From Pseudoalteromonas rubra (GTDB taxonomy: Bacteria > Pseudomonadota > Gammaproteobacteria > Enterobacterales > Alteromonadaceae), in the NCBI RefSeq assembly GCF_000238295.3, contig NZ_AHCD03000027.1, positions 62,001 to 126,000 of the forward strand: a stretch of DNA of 64,000 bases. The letters run 5' to 3'. The position numbers and the translations under genes are program-made. This document shows, piece by piece, positions 8,376 through 17,064 of this stretch (the stretch's first letter is position 1; the number at the start of each line of letters is the position of its first letter). The notes under the pieces were generated by a model that ran no database searches, was not told the DNA's origin, and saw only the letters and a program-made list of their open reading frames with translations.

Positions 8376-8993
8376 ATGGAAATTTATTCAACAGAAGAAC
8401 AACAAGCCGAAGCAATAAAACGATTTTTCCGTGAAAATGGAACATCTTTGATCATCGGTGCGGTGCTGGGCCTGGGTGGTCTGTATGGTTGGAAAGCTTA
8501 TAACCAGCATCAAATTGACACCGCAGAAGCAGGTTCTGAAGCCTATAACCAGTTGGTTGATAGTGGTGACGTTCTGACCAAAAGCGATGACTTTTTAGCA
8601 GCGAATGGTGAGTCTAGCTATTCGGTACTGGCTGCGTTTGTGGCAGCAAAAGAAGCCGTTGAACAAGGCAAACTGGACGTTGCACAAGAAAAGCTCAACT
8701 TCGCTGCAAACACCGTTAAATCACCAGAGCTAAAAGCGACGGCTTATCTGCGTCTGGCCCGTGTGCAGGCTGCGCGCGAAGATTACAGTGCGGCACTGGC
8801 GACACTGGGTAACCCGATGCCAGAGAGCTTTGCTGCTCAGGTAGCTGAGGTGAAAGGCGATGTACTGTTAGCGCAAGGCAACAAAGAAGCTGCGCGAGAT
8901 GAGTATCAAAAAGCAGTGACTGCCGGTGGCAGTGATAATAACCCACTGCTGCAAATCAAACTGGACGATCTGGCTAGCACAGCAGCACTGTAA
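8376..8993 (+). CDS. yfgM: Ancillary SecYEG translocon subunit YfgM
   Basis: Inner-membrane protein with a short cytoplasmic N terminus (MEIYSTEEQQAEAIKRFFRE), one transmembrane helix at about residues 24-42 (TSLIIGAVLGLGGLYGWKAY) and a periplasmic TPR-like domain (about 60-200). YfgM of E. coli associates with SecYEG and the chaperone PpiD and hands exported proteins on in the periplasm. The 205-residue length and the position between hisS and bamB match the family. bamB starts 9 bases after the stop, so yfgM-bamB is one transcription unit. Confidence 0.93.
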   Translation: MEIYSTEEQQAEAIKRFFRENGTSLIIGAVLGLGGLYGWKAYNQHQIDTAEAGSEAYNQLVDSGDVLTKSDDFLAANGESSYSVLAAFVAAKEAVEQGKLDVAQEKLNFAANTVKSPELKATAYLRLARVQAAREDYSAALATLGNPMPESFAAQVAEVKGDVLLAQGNKEAARDEYQKAVTAGGSDNNPLLQIKLDDLASTAAL

Positions 8994-9002
8994 GGAGTCG
9001 CC

Positions 9003-10178
9003 ATGAAGAAGTTGACTATGGCCTCATTGGCGCTATGTATGGCGTCATTGCTGGGATGCTCCTCAAGTGATGATGAAGATGAACTGGTGTTACCTGAAAT
9101 TGTAAACCAGTTTGAAACCGACGTTGTCTGGCAGGAATCTATTGGTGATGGCGTTGAGCATTACTTCTCGCGTCTGACACCCACCTTTTATCAAAGTACG
9201 GTTTACGTAGCAGAACGAAATGGTCTGGTTGCTGCGCTTGATAGCAGCAGCGGCGATACGTTGTGGGAAGTTGATACGCGTGAAAACCCGGCTTTCTGGC
9301 CGTGGGAAGACGATGACTCGGCTAAGCTGTCGGGCGGTATTTTACAGGCCTACGGCAAGCTGTATATCGGCTCAGAGCATGGTGAAGTGATTGCTTTAGA
9401 CAGAGAAACCGGTGAAGTCGTTTGGCGTAAGACGGTGCCGGGAGAGGCGCTTTCGACCCCAGCTGCCGGAGATGGTTTGGTCTACGTTAACCTGGGCTCA
9501 GGAAAACTTCTGGCGTTACACCCGGATACCGGTGAAGAACGCTGGCAGTTTGAGCAGGAAGTGCCTGCACTGACATTACGTGGCCTGAGTTCACCTACGT
9601 CAGCAAATGGTGGCGTACTGGTTGGTGAAGAAAGCGGCAAATTATCGGTGCTGATTGCTGAGAATGGTTTTATGGCCTGGAGTACTGACATTGCCCTGGC
9701 AAAAGGCGCTTCTGAGTTTGAACGCCTGGTTGATGTAGATACTAAGCCTGTGGTTGTTGGTAGTACCGTGTATACCATCGCCTACAATGGTAAACTGGCT
9801 GCATTGGATGTACGTAACGGCAATGTGCTTTGGGATCGTGAGTACAGCAGTTACCGTGACCTCAGTGTTGAGCTGAATACCATTTATTTGGTAGATAGCG
9901 AAGGCGTACTCTATGCTCTAGATAGAGAGTCGGGCATTGAGCGTTGGAGCCAGTCTGCGTTACGTGGTTGGTATCTGACAACGCCGGCAGTAGCTGGTAA
10001 TTATCTGGTAGTGGGCGATCAGGAAGGTAACCTGCATTGGCTGGATAAACAAACAGGTCAACTGGTTTCTCGAGAAGAGTTTGATAGTTCAGGCTTTTTT
10101 GTCGAGCCTATTGTGGTCGATGACACCTTGATCTTGTACACCCGCGATGGTGAAGTCAGTGCGGTAAAAATTCCGTAA
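9003..10178 (+). CDS. bamB: Outer-membrane assembly lipoprotein BamB
   Basis: Beta-propeller lipoprotein of the BAM complex that inserts outer-membrane proteins. A signal peptide ends in the lipobox ASLLGCSSS (Cys at residue 19). Eight PQQ-like/WD-type blades are recognisable through repeats such as VAALDSSSGDTLWEVDTREN, VIALDRETGEVVWRKTVPGE, LLALHPDTGEERWQFEQEVP and LAALDVRNGNVLWDREY. The length (391) is that of the family. A good AAGGAG lies 6 bases before the ATG. A strong terminator separates it from der. Confidence 0.96.
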   Translation: MKKLTMASLALCMASLLGCSSSDDEDELVLPEIVNQFETDVVWQESIGDGVEHYFSRLTPTFYQSTVYVAERNGLVAALDSSSGDTLWEVDTRENPAFWPWEDDDSAKLSGGILQAYGKLYIGSEHGEVIALDRETGEVVWRKTVPGEALSTPAAGDGLVYVNLGSGKLLALHPDTGEERWQFEQEVPALTLRGLSSPTSANGGVLVGEESGKLSVLIAENGFMAWSTDIALAKGASEFERLVDVDTKPVVVGSTVYTIAYNGKLAALDVRNGNVLWDREYSSYRDLSVELNTIYLVDSEGVLYALDRESGIERWSQSALRGWYLTTPAVAGNYLVVGDQEGNLHWLDKQTGQLVSREEFDSSGFFVEPIVVDDTLILYTRDGEVSAVKIP

Positions 10179-10204
10179 CCACCATATGCTGAATGAATAG
10201 AAGT

Positions 10205-10237
10205 AAGGCTTCGCGGTGCGAAGCCTTTTGTTGTTTT
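10205..10237 (+). terminator. Terminator after bamB
   Basis: A 10-bp perfect stem, AAGGCTTCGC (10205-10214) with GCGAAGCCTT (10218-10227), 3-base loop, followed by a T-rich tail. Confidence 0.8.
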
Positions 10238-10252
10238 TAAAAGAGGTAGTCT

Positions 10253-11725
10253 ATGCTTCCTGTGATCGCTCTCGTCGGGCGACCCAATGTGGGGAAATCC
10301 ACTTTATTTAACCGTCTGACCCGCACGCGTGATGCGTTAGTGGCGGACTTTCCGGGCCTTACACGTGACCGTAAATATGGCCAGGCAAATTATGATGGCT
10401 ATGAGTTTATCGTGGTCGATACCGGCGGTATTGATGGCAGTGAAGAAGGCATCGAAACGGAAATGGCAGAGCAGTCTTTGCTGGCCATTGAAGAAGCCGA
10501 TGTGGTGCTATTTCTGGTTGACGCCCGTGCAGGCATGACCGCTGCGGATCAGGCCATTGCGCAACATTTGCGTAAGCAGCAGAAGAAAAGCTTTGTGGTG
10601 GCCAATAAAACAGATGGCATCGATGCCGACTCTAACTGTGCTGAGTTTTACCAGTTAGCGCTGGGTGAGGTGTATCACATTGCTGCTGCACACGGCCGGG
10701 GTGTTACACAGCTACTCGAAGCGACTCTGGGCCCGGTAATTGCGGAGCTGGCCTCAGAAGAAGATGAAATTGAGCAGGATGATGAGCTGCTGACTGAGCT
10801 TTACCTGGAAGGGGAAGAAGCCCCGGAAGAGGGCAAAACAGGCTTTGAAGACAAACCCATTAAACTGGCGATCATCGGTCGTCCTAATGTGGGTAAGTCA
10901 ACGCTTACCAACCGTATTCTGGGTGAAGAACGGGTGATCGTGTACGATATGCCAGGCACGACGCGCGATTCAATTTATATCCCGATGACGCGCAATGAAC
11001 GCGACTACGTGTTGATAGATACCGCAGGTGTTCGTAAGCGTAAGAAAGTCAGTGATGTGGTCGAAAAGTTCTCAGTAATTAAAACGCTGAAAGCCATAGA
11101 AGATGCAAACGTCATTCTGTTAGTGATCGACGCACGAGATGGTATTTCAGATCAGGATCTCAGCCTGCTGGGCTTTGCCCTGAACGCAGGTCGCTCTTTG
11201 GTGATCGCAGTGAACAAGTGGGATGGTCTGGATGACTACGTGAAAGAGCGCATTAAGTCTGAACTGGATCGTCGCCTTGGCTTTATTGATTTTGCTCGCC
11301 TGCACTTCATTTCGGCGCTGCATGGTACCGGGGTTGGTCACCTGTTTGAATCTGTTGAAGAAGCTTATGAGTCGGCGACTAAACGTGTCAGCACAGCCAT
11401 GCTGAGACGTATTATGGATATGGCTCAGGCCGATCACCAGCCTCCTCTGGTACGTGGTCGCCGGGTTAAGCTGAAATATGCTCATGCCGGTGGTTATAAC
11501 CCGCCACGTATTGTTATCCATGGTAACCAGGTGCATGACTTGCCTGACAGTTATAAGCGCTACCTGATGAACTACTATCGTAAGGCGCTGAATATCATGG
11601 GGACGCCGATTAAGATCGAGTTCCGTGAAGGGGATAACCCGTATTCTGGTCGCACCAACAAGATGACCCTGTCGCAGAAGCGTAAACTCAGGGCATTTAC
11701 GAAAGAACAAAAGAATAAGCAGTAA
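10253..11725 (+). CDS. der: Ribosome-assembly GTPase Der (EngA)
   Basis: Tandem-G-domain GTPase needed for 50S subunit maturation. G domain 1 has the P-loop GRPNVGKSTLFNR (from residue 8) and DTGGID; G domain 2 has GRPNVGKSTLTNR (from about residue 211) and DTAGVRKRKKVSD, with NKWD as its G4 motif (NKTD in domain 1). The acidic linker between them (SEEDEIEQDDELL) is typical of gammaproteobacterial Der. The C-terminal KH-like domain (PPRIVIHGNQVHDLPDSYKR) binds rRNA. The length of 490 is normal. Confidence 0.97.
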   Translation: MLPVIALVGRPNVGKSTLFNRLTRTRDALVADFPGLTRDRKYGQANYDGYEFIVVDTGGIDGSEEGIETEMAEQSLLAIEEADVVLFLVDARAGMTAADQAIAQHLRKQQKKSFVVANKTDGIDADSNCAEFYQLALGEVYHIAAAHGRGVTQLLEATLGPVIAELASEEDEIEQDDELLTELYLEGEEAPEEGKTGFEDKPIKLAIIGRPNVGKSTLTNRILGEERVIVYDMPGTTRDSIYIPMTRNERDYVLIDTAGVRKRKKVSDVVEKFSVIKTLKAIEDANVILLVIDARDGISDQDLSLLGFALNAGRSLVIAVNKWDGLDDYVKERIKSELDRRLGFIDFARLHFISALHGTGVGHLFESVEEAYESATKRVSTAMLRRIMDMAQADHQPPLVRGRRVKLKYAHAGGYNPPRIVIHGNQVHDLPDSYKRYLMNYYRKALNIMGTPIKIEFREGDNPYSGRTNKMTLSQKRKLRAFTKEQKNKQ

Positions 11726-11737
11726 TTGCTTGATAAG

Positions 11738-11761
11738 AGGGCGCCAATGGTGCCCTTTTTA
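11738..11761 (+). terminator. Terminator after der
   Basis: Stem AGGGCGCC (11738-11745) pairs with GGTGCCCT (11749-11756, one G-T pair) over an AAT loop, followed by a T run. Confidence 0.75.
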
Positions 11762-11852
11762 TTGCCCGTCGCAACTCTCCCCGGATCTTAAATCGGTTTA
11801 CGCTGAACGAAAAATATGCTTTATTTATATTTATTTAGCTTGAAATTTAGCC

Positions 11853-12236
11853 ATGCAGTTTCTGAAAACCGTGATCTACGTCGACAGTGTCGAAGAGGTA
11901 CTGGACTTTTACTATCAGGCCTTCGGGCTCAGTGCCTGTGGCCTCAGCGAGGACGGAGACTATGGAGAGCTGGACACCGGGCAGGTTTTACTCGCTTTTG
12001 CTACTCACCCGGTTGCACAGGCACAGTTTAAACAAAGCTACATTCGTAGCCAACCTAAGCAGCCCGCGCTGGGTTTTGAGTTAACTTTGGGGTGTGAGAA
12101 TGTCGCGAAGAGCTATGATAAAGCCGTGGCAGCGGGGGCAGAGCCGTTGTCGCCGCCGACTTTAAAAGGTGAGCACACACAGGCGTATGTGCGCTCAATT
12201 GAAGGCACCTTAGTGGCGCTGATCAGCGTGGAGTAA
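11853..12236 (+). CDS. VOC-family (glyoxalase/bleomycin-resistance fold) protein
   Basis: A 127-residue single-domain protein of the vicinal oxygen chelate superfamily: two beta-alpha-beta-beta-beta units, the first opening FLKTVIYVDSVEEVLDFYYQ, the second GFELTLGCENVAKSYDKAVA and closing VRSIEGTLVALISV. These proteins bind metals or small hydrophobic ligands; the substrate cannot be told from sequence. The start ATG at 11853 lacks a strong ribosome binding site but matches the expected N terminus. It stands alone, 128 bases after der and convergent with the next gene, whose stop is 6 bases away. Confidence 0.8.
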   Translation: MQFLKTVIYVDSVEEVLDFYYQAFGLSACGLSEDGDYGELDTGQVLLAFATHPVAQAQFKQSYIRSQPKQPALGFELTLGCENVAKSYDKAVAAGAEPLSPPTLKGEHTQAYVRSIEGTLVALISVE

Positions 12237-12242
12237 TGGCGC

Positions 12243-12593
12243 TTATTCCGACAGGGCACGGGCCAGACCAACCGGCTCGATCTCTGTACAGACGTTGTCA
12301 TCATTCCAGTTAAGGCCCAGCAGGGCGTTGTCGTCGCGCAAATCTTCAATCCACTCGTCAAGCAATTCATCCAGTGCGATGGCAATCGGTTTAAAGTCTG
12401 CCCACTCGTCACGGCACTGTGCCTGAGCATTCTCTTCGTTATCCCATAGCAGCAATACGTCCGATTCTTCAAACTGGTTTGAGTCAACCACAACCAGGCC
12501 GCCGTCATCTGAGCCCAGTGCCCAAACTTGCTCTTGCTCTTTCGCTGTCACGACAAAATTGACTACTTCCGATTCTAATTCGATGTCACTCAT
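12243..12593 (-). CDS. DUF2750-like small acidic protein
   Basis: A 116-residue, strongly acidic soluble protein. The pattern FVVTAKEQEQVWAL, then an acidic block with DVLLLWDNEENAQAQCRDEW, then PIAIALDELLDEWIEDL fits the DUF2750 family as I know it; the biochemical role is unknown. No signal peptide or membrane segment. It is convergent with the VOC gene, with only 6 bases between stops. A copy of the repeat described below begins about 25 bases upstream of its start. Confidence 0.65.
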   Translation of the reverse strand: MSDIELESEVVNFVVTAKEQEQVWALGSDDGGLVVVDSNQFEESDVLLLWDNEENAQAQCRDEWADFKPIAIALDELLDEWIEDLRDDNALLGLNWNDDNVCTEIEPVGLARALSE

Positions 12594-12618
12594 GGTGTAT
12601 TTCCATAGTTATCGAGCT

Positions 12619-12794
12619 TATTCCAATTTCACTTAATACCTGTTCAATTTGAAGGAGCAAATACGACGCTAACGGTGTTAAAAATTTCTCATTTAGAACC
12701 TTTACCTAAGGTACAAGTTCGCAAATTTTCGCCTTGTTATCGACCCTATTTTCCCGCCTCAAAATAGAACCCTTAATTAAGCAAATTGGTATTA
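12619..12794 (+). repeat. MITE-like repeat, copy 1
   Basis: About 176 bases beginning TATTCCAATTTCACTTAATA and ending AGCAAATTGGTATTA, so its ends form an imperfect inverted repeat (CCAATTT / AAATTGG). It shares long segments with copy 2: TTTGAAGGAGCAAATA, GACGCTAAC, AAAAATTTCTCATTTAGAAC, CGCCTCAAAATAGA and TTAATTAAGCAAATTGG. It lies between the DUF2750-like gene and the GST gene, and its last 3 bases overlap the GST stop codon (12792-12794). No protein is encoded in it. Confidence 0.8.
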
Positions 12795-13373
12795 TGCTCT
12801 GGGATCTGTAAGACGTGCCTCGTCTTGAGGCTGCCATTGGTCATAAAACTGCTCCAGAGCGGTGAACGGCGTTAAGTCGAACAAGTTTCTGAAGCGGATC
12901 CAATCCAGCAGGCAGTATAAACTGATCTGAAGATACTCGCAGTTTAAAAATACAGTTTCATGACAGCTTTGCTCCAGTACGCGTAAGGTTTCTGCGATGC
13001 GCCCGCGTTGCAGGTTAAAAAACAGCTTGTCATCCTGAGTATCAAACTCTGAACGCTGGCAAAGCAATAGCTCTACCAATGAATCGTTACAGGCATTGAT
13101 GATAGTGAGCAGGTTTTCCTGTGCCCAATTGAGATGAGGCAAAGAAAACTTTTGTTGCAGGTAACGGGCAATGACGTTGGAATCCAGGACGGCCTGATCA
13201 TCAGCAAGCAGAAACGGCAGTTTACGTGCCGGATTATGCTCGTGAAGGATAGCTCTGCCTTCCTCACTAAAGATGTCCAGTTTGCGATAGTCCAGGGTAA
13301 TGTCATGGCGAAGACAATAAATGCGGATGCGCCTGACATACGGAGATGTATCCGAGCCATATAATATCATCAC
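12792..13373 (-). CDS. Glutathione S-transferase family protein
   Basis: A 193-residue protein with the N-terminal thioredoxin-like GST domain (MILYGSDTSPYVRRIRIYCL, NPARKLPFLLADDQAVLDSN with the cis-Pro and the DSN that replaces the usual glutathione-binding ES/DS) and a C-terminal all-helical domain from about residue 90. It resembles the bacterial YfcG/SspA-like branch; the substrate is unknown. The gene is flanked by direct copies of the dispersed repeat, and its TAA stop codon is supplied by the end of copy 1. It has no operon partner. Confidence 0.82.
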   Translation of the reverse strand: MMILYGSDTSPYVRRIRIYCLRHDITLDYRKLDIFSEEGRAILHEHNPARKLPFLLADDQAVLDSNVIARYLQQKFSLPHLNWAQENLLTIINACNDSLVELLLCQRSEFDTQDDKLFFNLQRGRIAETLRVLEQSCHETVFLNCEYLQISLYCLLDWIRFRNLFDLTPFTALEQFYDQWQPQDEARLTDPRA

Positions 13374-13458
13374 TCAATCCTTATGTTGTGGTTAGATGCG
13401 CAATGACTATAGCATTACTTAAACCAATCTACATTAATACATAACCAATTGGAGAGAT

Positions 13459-13683
13459 TATACCAATTTCACTTAATACCTGGTCTATTTGAAGGAGCAA
13501 ATAGGACGCTAACAACGTTAAAAATTTCTCATTTAGAACCTTATACCTAAGACATAGGTTCACAAATTTTTGCCTCGCCTACAGGGATGTAGGTGCCTCA
13601 GCGATAGTAGGACGCGGGAGCGGTGTTATCGCCCCTATTTTCTCGCCTCAAAATAGATCACTTAATTAAGCAAATTGGTATTA
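13459..13683 (+). repeat. MITE-like repeat, copy 2 (with extra hairpin insert)
   Basis: About 225 bases from TATACCAATTTCACTTAATA to AGCAAATTGGTATTA, same orientation as copy 1. Relative to copy 1 it carries about 48 extra bases (13576-13623) that include a perfect hairpin, CCTACA (13578-13583) GGGA TGTAGG (13588-13593), and a GTAGGACGCGGGAGCGG segment. The ends TACCAATTT and AAATTGGTA are a perfect 9-base inverted repeat. Confidence 0.85.
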
Positions 13684-13797
13684 AATCTGCTGATAACAGT
13701 GTTAAATATTCCTCATTTAGAACAATTAAATAGCGAAATTTTTACCTCGTTATCGCCGAGATTTACTCGTCTCAAGAATGATGTGGATTGGTATTAA
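13682..13797 (+). repeat. MITE-like repeat, copy 3 (degenerate, left end missing)
   Basis: Directly abuts copy 2. It keeps recognisable pieces in order: GTTAAATATTCCTCATTTAGAAC, TTTTACCTCGTTATCGCC, CTCGTCTCAAGAAT and the terminal GGATTGGTATTA, but has lost the left terminus and many bases. Copies 2 and 3 together fill most of the 509-base gap between the GST and ppiC genes. Confidence 0.65.
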
Positions 13798-13882
13798 AAA
13801 TAGGTAGGAACGGGGCTGGATAGATCCGAGAGGTCACGGGCAAAGCTACCGACAGAGAAACACTGCCAGTAGCAAACATGGT

Positions 13883-14164
13883 TTAATCGACCCGGTTGGT
13901 CACTTCAAGCAAGTGATAACCAAACTGCGTCTGAACTGGGCCTTGCACCTCATTGAGTGGGGCCGAAAATACCACTTTGTCGAACTCAGGTACCATCATG
14001 CCAGGACCAAACTCACCCAGCTCCCCCCCATCCTGACCAGACGGGCAACTGGAATATTGTTTTGCGATCTCGGCAAAGTCTTCACCTGCTGCAATACGTT
14101 GCTTAAGTTCAAGGCATTGGGCTTCGTTATCGACTAATATGTGTCTTGCGCTGGCTAGTGTCAT
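13883..14164 (-). CDS. ppiC: Small parvulin-type peptidyl-prolyl isomerase (PpiC-like)
   Basis: A single-domain rotamase of 93 residues, the size of E. coli PpiC. Signature segments are SARHILVDNEAQCLELKQRI, then GEDFAEIAKQYSSCPSGQDG, GELGEFGPGMMVPEFDKVVF and TQFGYHLLEV. The active-site histidine and the cysteine of the SSCPSG loop are present. No signal peptide, so it should act in the cytosol. AGAGA lies 6-7 bases before the ATG. It is followed downstream by the repeat cluster and has the same orientation as the GPx gene 66 bases upstream. Confidence 0.9.
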   Translation of the reverse strand: MTLASARHILVDNEAQCLELKQRIAAGEDFAEIAKQYSSCPSGQDGGELGEFGPGMMVPEFDKVVFSAPLNEVQGPVQTQFGYHLLEVTNRVD

Positions 14165-14230
14165 TATCTCTCCATGGATGGGTTAATTATTGCTCATACA
14201 TTATTCTAATATACTTAGATTTAAAGCGCA

Positions 14231-14797
14231 TTATTTAAGATCAAGTTCTTTTTCGATGGCCGCTATCATAGGTTCCGACATCGGTTTGGTGCGGCTGTTG
14301 AACTGCTGAATTGTCTTGCGATCAGCCGAGATCAGATACTTGTAGAAATTCCACATGGGCGCACCGCTTTGTTCACCCAGGTGTTGAAAAACCGGGTTGG
14401 CATCGTCGCCGCGCACGGCACCTGTTGCCATCATAGTAAAGGTGACGCCGTAGTTGATAAAGCAGACCTCAGCGGTATCTTTCTCGTCGTTTTCTTCCTG
14501 AAAGAAGTCGTCTGACGGAAACCCGAGTACCACCAGGCCTTTGTCTGCATAAGCTTTGTGCAGTTTTTCCAGGCCATCGAATTGACCTGTAAACCCGCAG
14601 TTACTGGCGGTATTGACGACCAATAATGGTTTACCCTCAAAGGCGCATAAGTCGACTGTGTCTTTTGATCTGAGTTTTCTGAATTCATAGCCGGTAAAAT
14701 CATCACAGGCCTTACTTTTGGTGAAATCGGGTGTCTCGCTGGCATACGCGCCGTTGCTGGCAAGCAGTGCCATGGATATCAATAGTGGTTTAATCAT
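14231..14797 (-). CDS. Exported glutathione-peroxidase-family protein
   Basis: A 188-residue thioredoxin-fold peroxidase. The first 19 residues (MIKPLLISMALLASNGAYA) form a cleavable signal peptide, so it acts in the periplasm, unlike E. coli BtuE. The peroxidatic cysteine is Cys67 in VVNTASNCGFTGQFDGLEKL, with the second conserved block LGFPSDDFFQEE in place of the usual FPCNQF and the tryptophan block GAPMWNFYKYLI. Two extra cysteines near the N terminus (Cys31 and Cys51) could form a disulfide. Such enzymes reduce hydroperoxides, commonly with thioredoxin; the periplasmic reductant here is unknown. Confidence 0.88.
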   Translation of the reverse strand: MIKPLLISMALLASNGAYASETPDFTKSKACDDFTGYEFRKLRSKDTVDLCAFEGKPLLVVNTASNCGFTGQFDGLEKLHKAYADKGLVVLGFPSDDFFQEENDEKDTAEVCFINYGVTFTMMATGAVRGDDANPVFQHLGEQSGAPMWNFYKYLISADRKTIQQFNSRTKPMSEPMIAAIEKELDLK

Positions 14798-14991
14798 CGG
14801 GGGCTCCCTGAAACGGTTTTAAACTCAATGCCTGAGTATACGTGGCACGAACGTGGTCAGTTCACAGTGTAACGGTTGCACGTTGTGATTCAACCGGCGT
14901 GTGTTTCGGATCGGCGATTTTTGACTAAACTGAATGCTATTGATTGCATCGAGTAATGCAGCAAATTAGTTTACCACGGCAGGGTTTAGTT

Positions 14992-16935
14992 ATGGAAAAC
15001 AACAAGGTATTAATTATCGATAGCAGCAGCGTGCTGGCTATGAGACTGAAGGTATTATTTGAATTATTGGGCTGCGAAGTGGTGCATTTACATTTTCAGA
15101 TGCTGCACAAGGTTGAGGATTTCTTTGCGTATCATGTGGTCGCCATTGCCCATGGGCTGCCTGATAGCACCTTTGATGCCCTGTCTGCGTTAAAAGATCA
15201 CGACCGTTTAATCTTATTGGCCCCCAAACCGGAGAATTCAGAGCATGTTGACGCATTCAGCCGCTTAAATCGAATGCTGTGCAATGCCATTGTGATCTAC
15301 CCCTTTTTTGGCAATAAAGAAATTACGGGGCTGCTTGAGCGGGTGCTTGAAACCGGCGATCATGACCGCCTTGAGTTGCCGAAAATATTACTGGTCGACC
15401 ATCGTGAAGATCGTCTGAGGCGCCTGACGGCAAGCCTGCGTGGCGCACAACTGACGGTTGTGACTGCACACTGTATTACTGAGGCGATGCAACAGGCAAC
15501 CACCCATGATATTGACTTATTGATTTGTGATTTCAACCTGGCGCAGGGAAGCGGTCTGGATGTCTTCAAGAAGGTGCGACAGATCCACCGTGATGCACGT
15601 TGCCTGTTGATGACCTCGCGGCAAAATCAGGTTGATATGATGGAAGCCATCCGTCAGGGCGTCGAAGATGTGCTAACCAAACCCATTGATGAGGGAGCGT
15701 TGTTGCAGTCGCTGCACAAACTCTGGCAAAGCGAGTTGTTACGTCGCCATAACCAAGAGTTGGTTGAACGGTTGCAGGATACGGTCGACGCGCTCATTGA
15801 GCGAGACAGTTTATTACGGGTGATTTATAAGCACACACCGGACCCCATCATGTTGTTTAATCTCGATGGATTTGTGATTGAGGCCAATGATGGTTGCACT
15901 TCTTTACTGCGACTACCGGGAGATCAGCTTCAACAACATTCCATTTTTGACCTGTTTGAACCTGCTTCTGTCACCGCGTTAAAAGAGGCCATCAACAATG
16001 GCGGTGTGCTGCGGCATTTCAATTGTGAGCTGGTGTTACCGCAAAAAGATGGGCCAAGTATTCCCTTGATGGGGACCTTTATTGAGATTGACCATCACGG
16101 TGAAATTGCCCTGGCCGCGATTTTTAAGAACGTTGCGCAATTGAAACGCAAACAGCAATTACTTGAGGAGGCCAAGGAAGTATTGGAAGTGGAAGTTCAG
16201 GCGCGTACGGCACAGCTCCAGGCGGCTAAAGAGGCCGCAGAGGCCGCGAATATCAGTAAATCAGAGTTTCTTGCCAATATGTCCCATGAACTCAGAACCC
16301 CCATGCACTCCATTTTGAGTTTTGCGCGCTTTGGGATTGATAAGTTGGCGTGTGGTGAGATACCGGTGAATAAACTGGAGAAATATTTATCACGCATTGA
16401 GACCAGTGGAGAGCGCCTGCTGTTACTGCTGAACAATCTGCTCGACTTGTCTAAGTTAGATGCTGGCCGTTTTCCCTTTAATCCGGCATCGCACAATTTA
16501 CTCACGTTAATACATACCGCAAAAGAAGATGTGTCGGGCCTGGCGATGGCGCGGCATATTCATATCGAGTTGCAAGCACAAGAGGACAATATTGTGCTGT
16601 GTTGTGATGCTGAACAGCTGACTCAGGTGATGAGAAACTTGTTGGGTAATGCGCTGAAGTTCAGCCCCGAGCACAGCGAAGTGACCGTCACGGTTACGCT
16701 TAACGCGGGATATGTCCATATTTTGGTGCGGGACAGGGGCGTGGGCATACCCGAGGATGAACTGGAGCATATATTCGATAAATTTGCCCAAAGCAGTAAA
16801 ACCAACAGCGGGGCTGGCGGAACCGGATTGGGGTTGGCCATCTGCAAAGAATTTGTATTGCTGCACAAAGGCTGTATTTATGCCGAAAACAACCCGGAAC
16901 AGGGCGCTTGTATTCATATTGAGCTGCCAATTTAG
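14992..16935 (+). CDS. Hybrid histidine kinase: two receiver domains, PAS, HisKA, HATPase
   Basis: A 647-residue soluble protein with no membrane helix. From ATG 14992 (AGGG 8 bases upstream; ATG 14956 and TTG 14944 are weaker choices): a receiver-like domain at about 1-118 (VLIIDSSSVLAMRLKVLFEL) in which the phospho-Asp and the Lys of the KP motif are not recognisable; a second receiver at about 128-245 with Asp180 (LLICDFNLAQGSG) and Lys230 (DVLTKPID); a PAS domain at about 275-385 (PDPIMLFNLDGFVIEANDGC); a coiled coil; HisKA with His432 (ANMSHELRTPMHSIL); and HATPase_c with GTGLGLAICKEF. The receivers precede the kinase core, so it may be an integrating kinase fed by another phosphodonor. 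A response regulator follows 129 bases downstream, a plausible partner. The signal is unknown. Confidence 0.88.
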   Translation: MENNKVLIIDSSSVLAMRLKVLFELLGCEVVHLHFQMLHKVEDFFAYHVVAIAHGLPDSTFDALSALKDHDRLILLAPKPENSEHVDAFSRLNRMLCNAIVIYPFFGNKEITGLLERVLETGDHDRLELPKILLVDHREDRLRRLTASLRGAQLTVVTAHCITEAMQQATTHDIDLLICDFNLAQGSGLDVFKKVRQIHRDARCLLMTSRQNQVDMMEAIRQGVEDVLTKPIDEGALLQSLHKLWQSELLRRHNQELVERLQDTVDALIERDSLLRVIYKHTPDPIMLFNLDGFVIEANDGCTSLLRLPGDQLQQHSIFDLFEPASVTALKEAINNGGVLRHFNCELVLPQKDGPSIPLMGTFIEIDHHGEIALAAIFKNVAQLKRKQQLLEEAKEVLEVEVQARTAQLQAAKEAAEAANISKSEFLANMSHELRTPMHSILSFARFGIDKLACGEIPVNKLEKYLSRIETSGERLLLLLNNLLDLSKLDAGRFPFNPASHNLLTLIHTAKEDVSGLAMARHIHIELQAQEDNIVLCCDAEQLTQVMRNLLGNALKFSPEHSEVTVTVTLNAGYVHILVRDRGVGIPEDELEHIFDKFAQSSKTNSGAGGTGLGLAICKEFVLLHKGCIYAENNPEQGACIHIELPI

Positions 16936-17064
16936 AGGGATGACTAGCGCCATGGGGGATCCCTGTCTATAACTAAATGAAAGCTGTCATTGCGAGGGCA
17001 TTTCTCACGTTTGAAGATGTGTTTGCAGATGATGGTGCTTTGGCAACGGAAAAGGAACTGAGAA

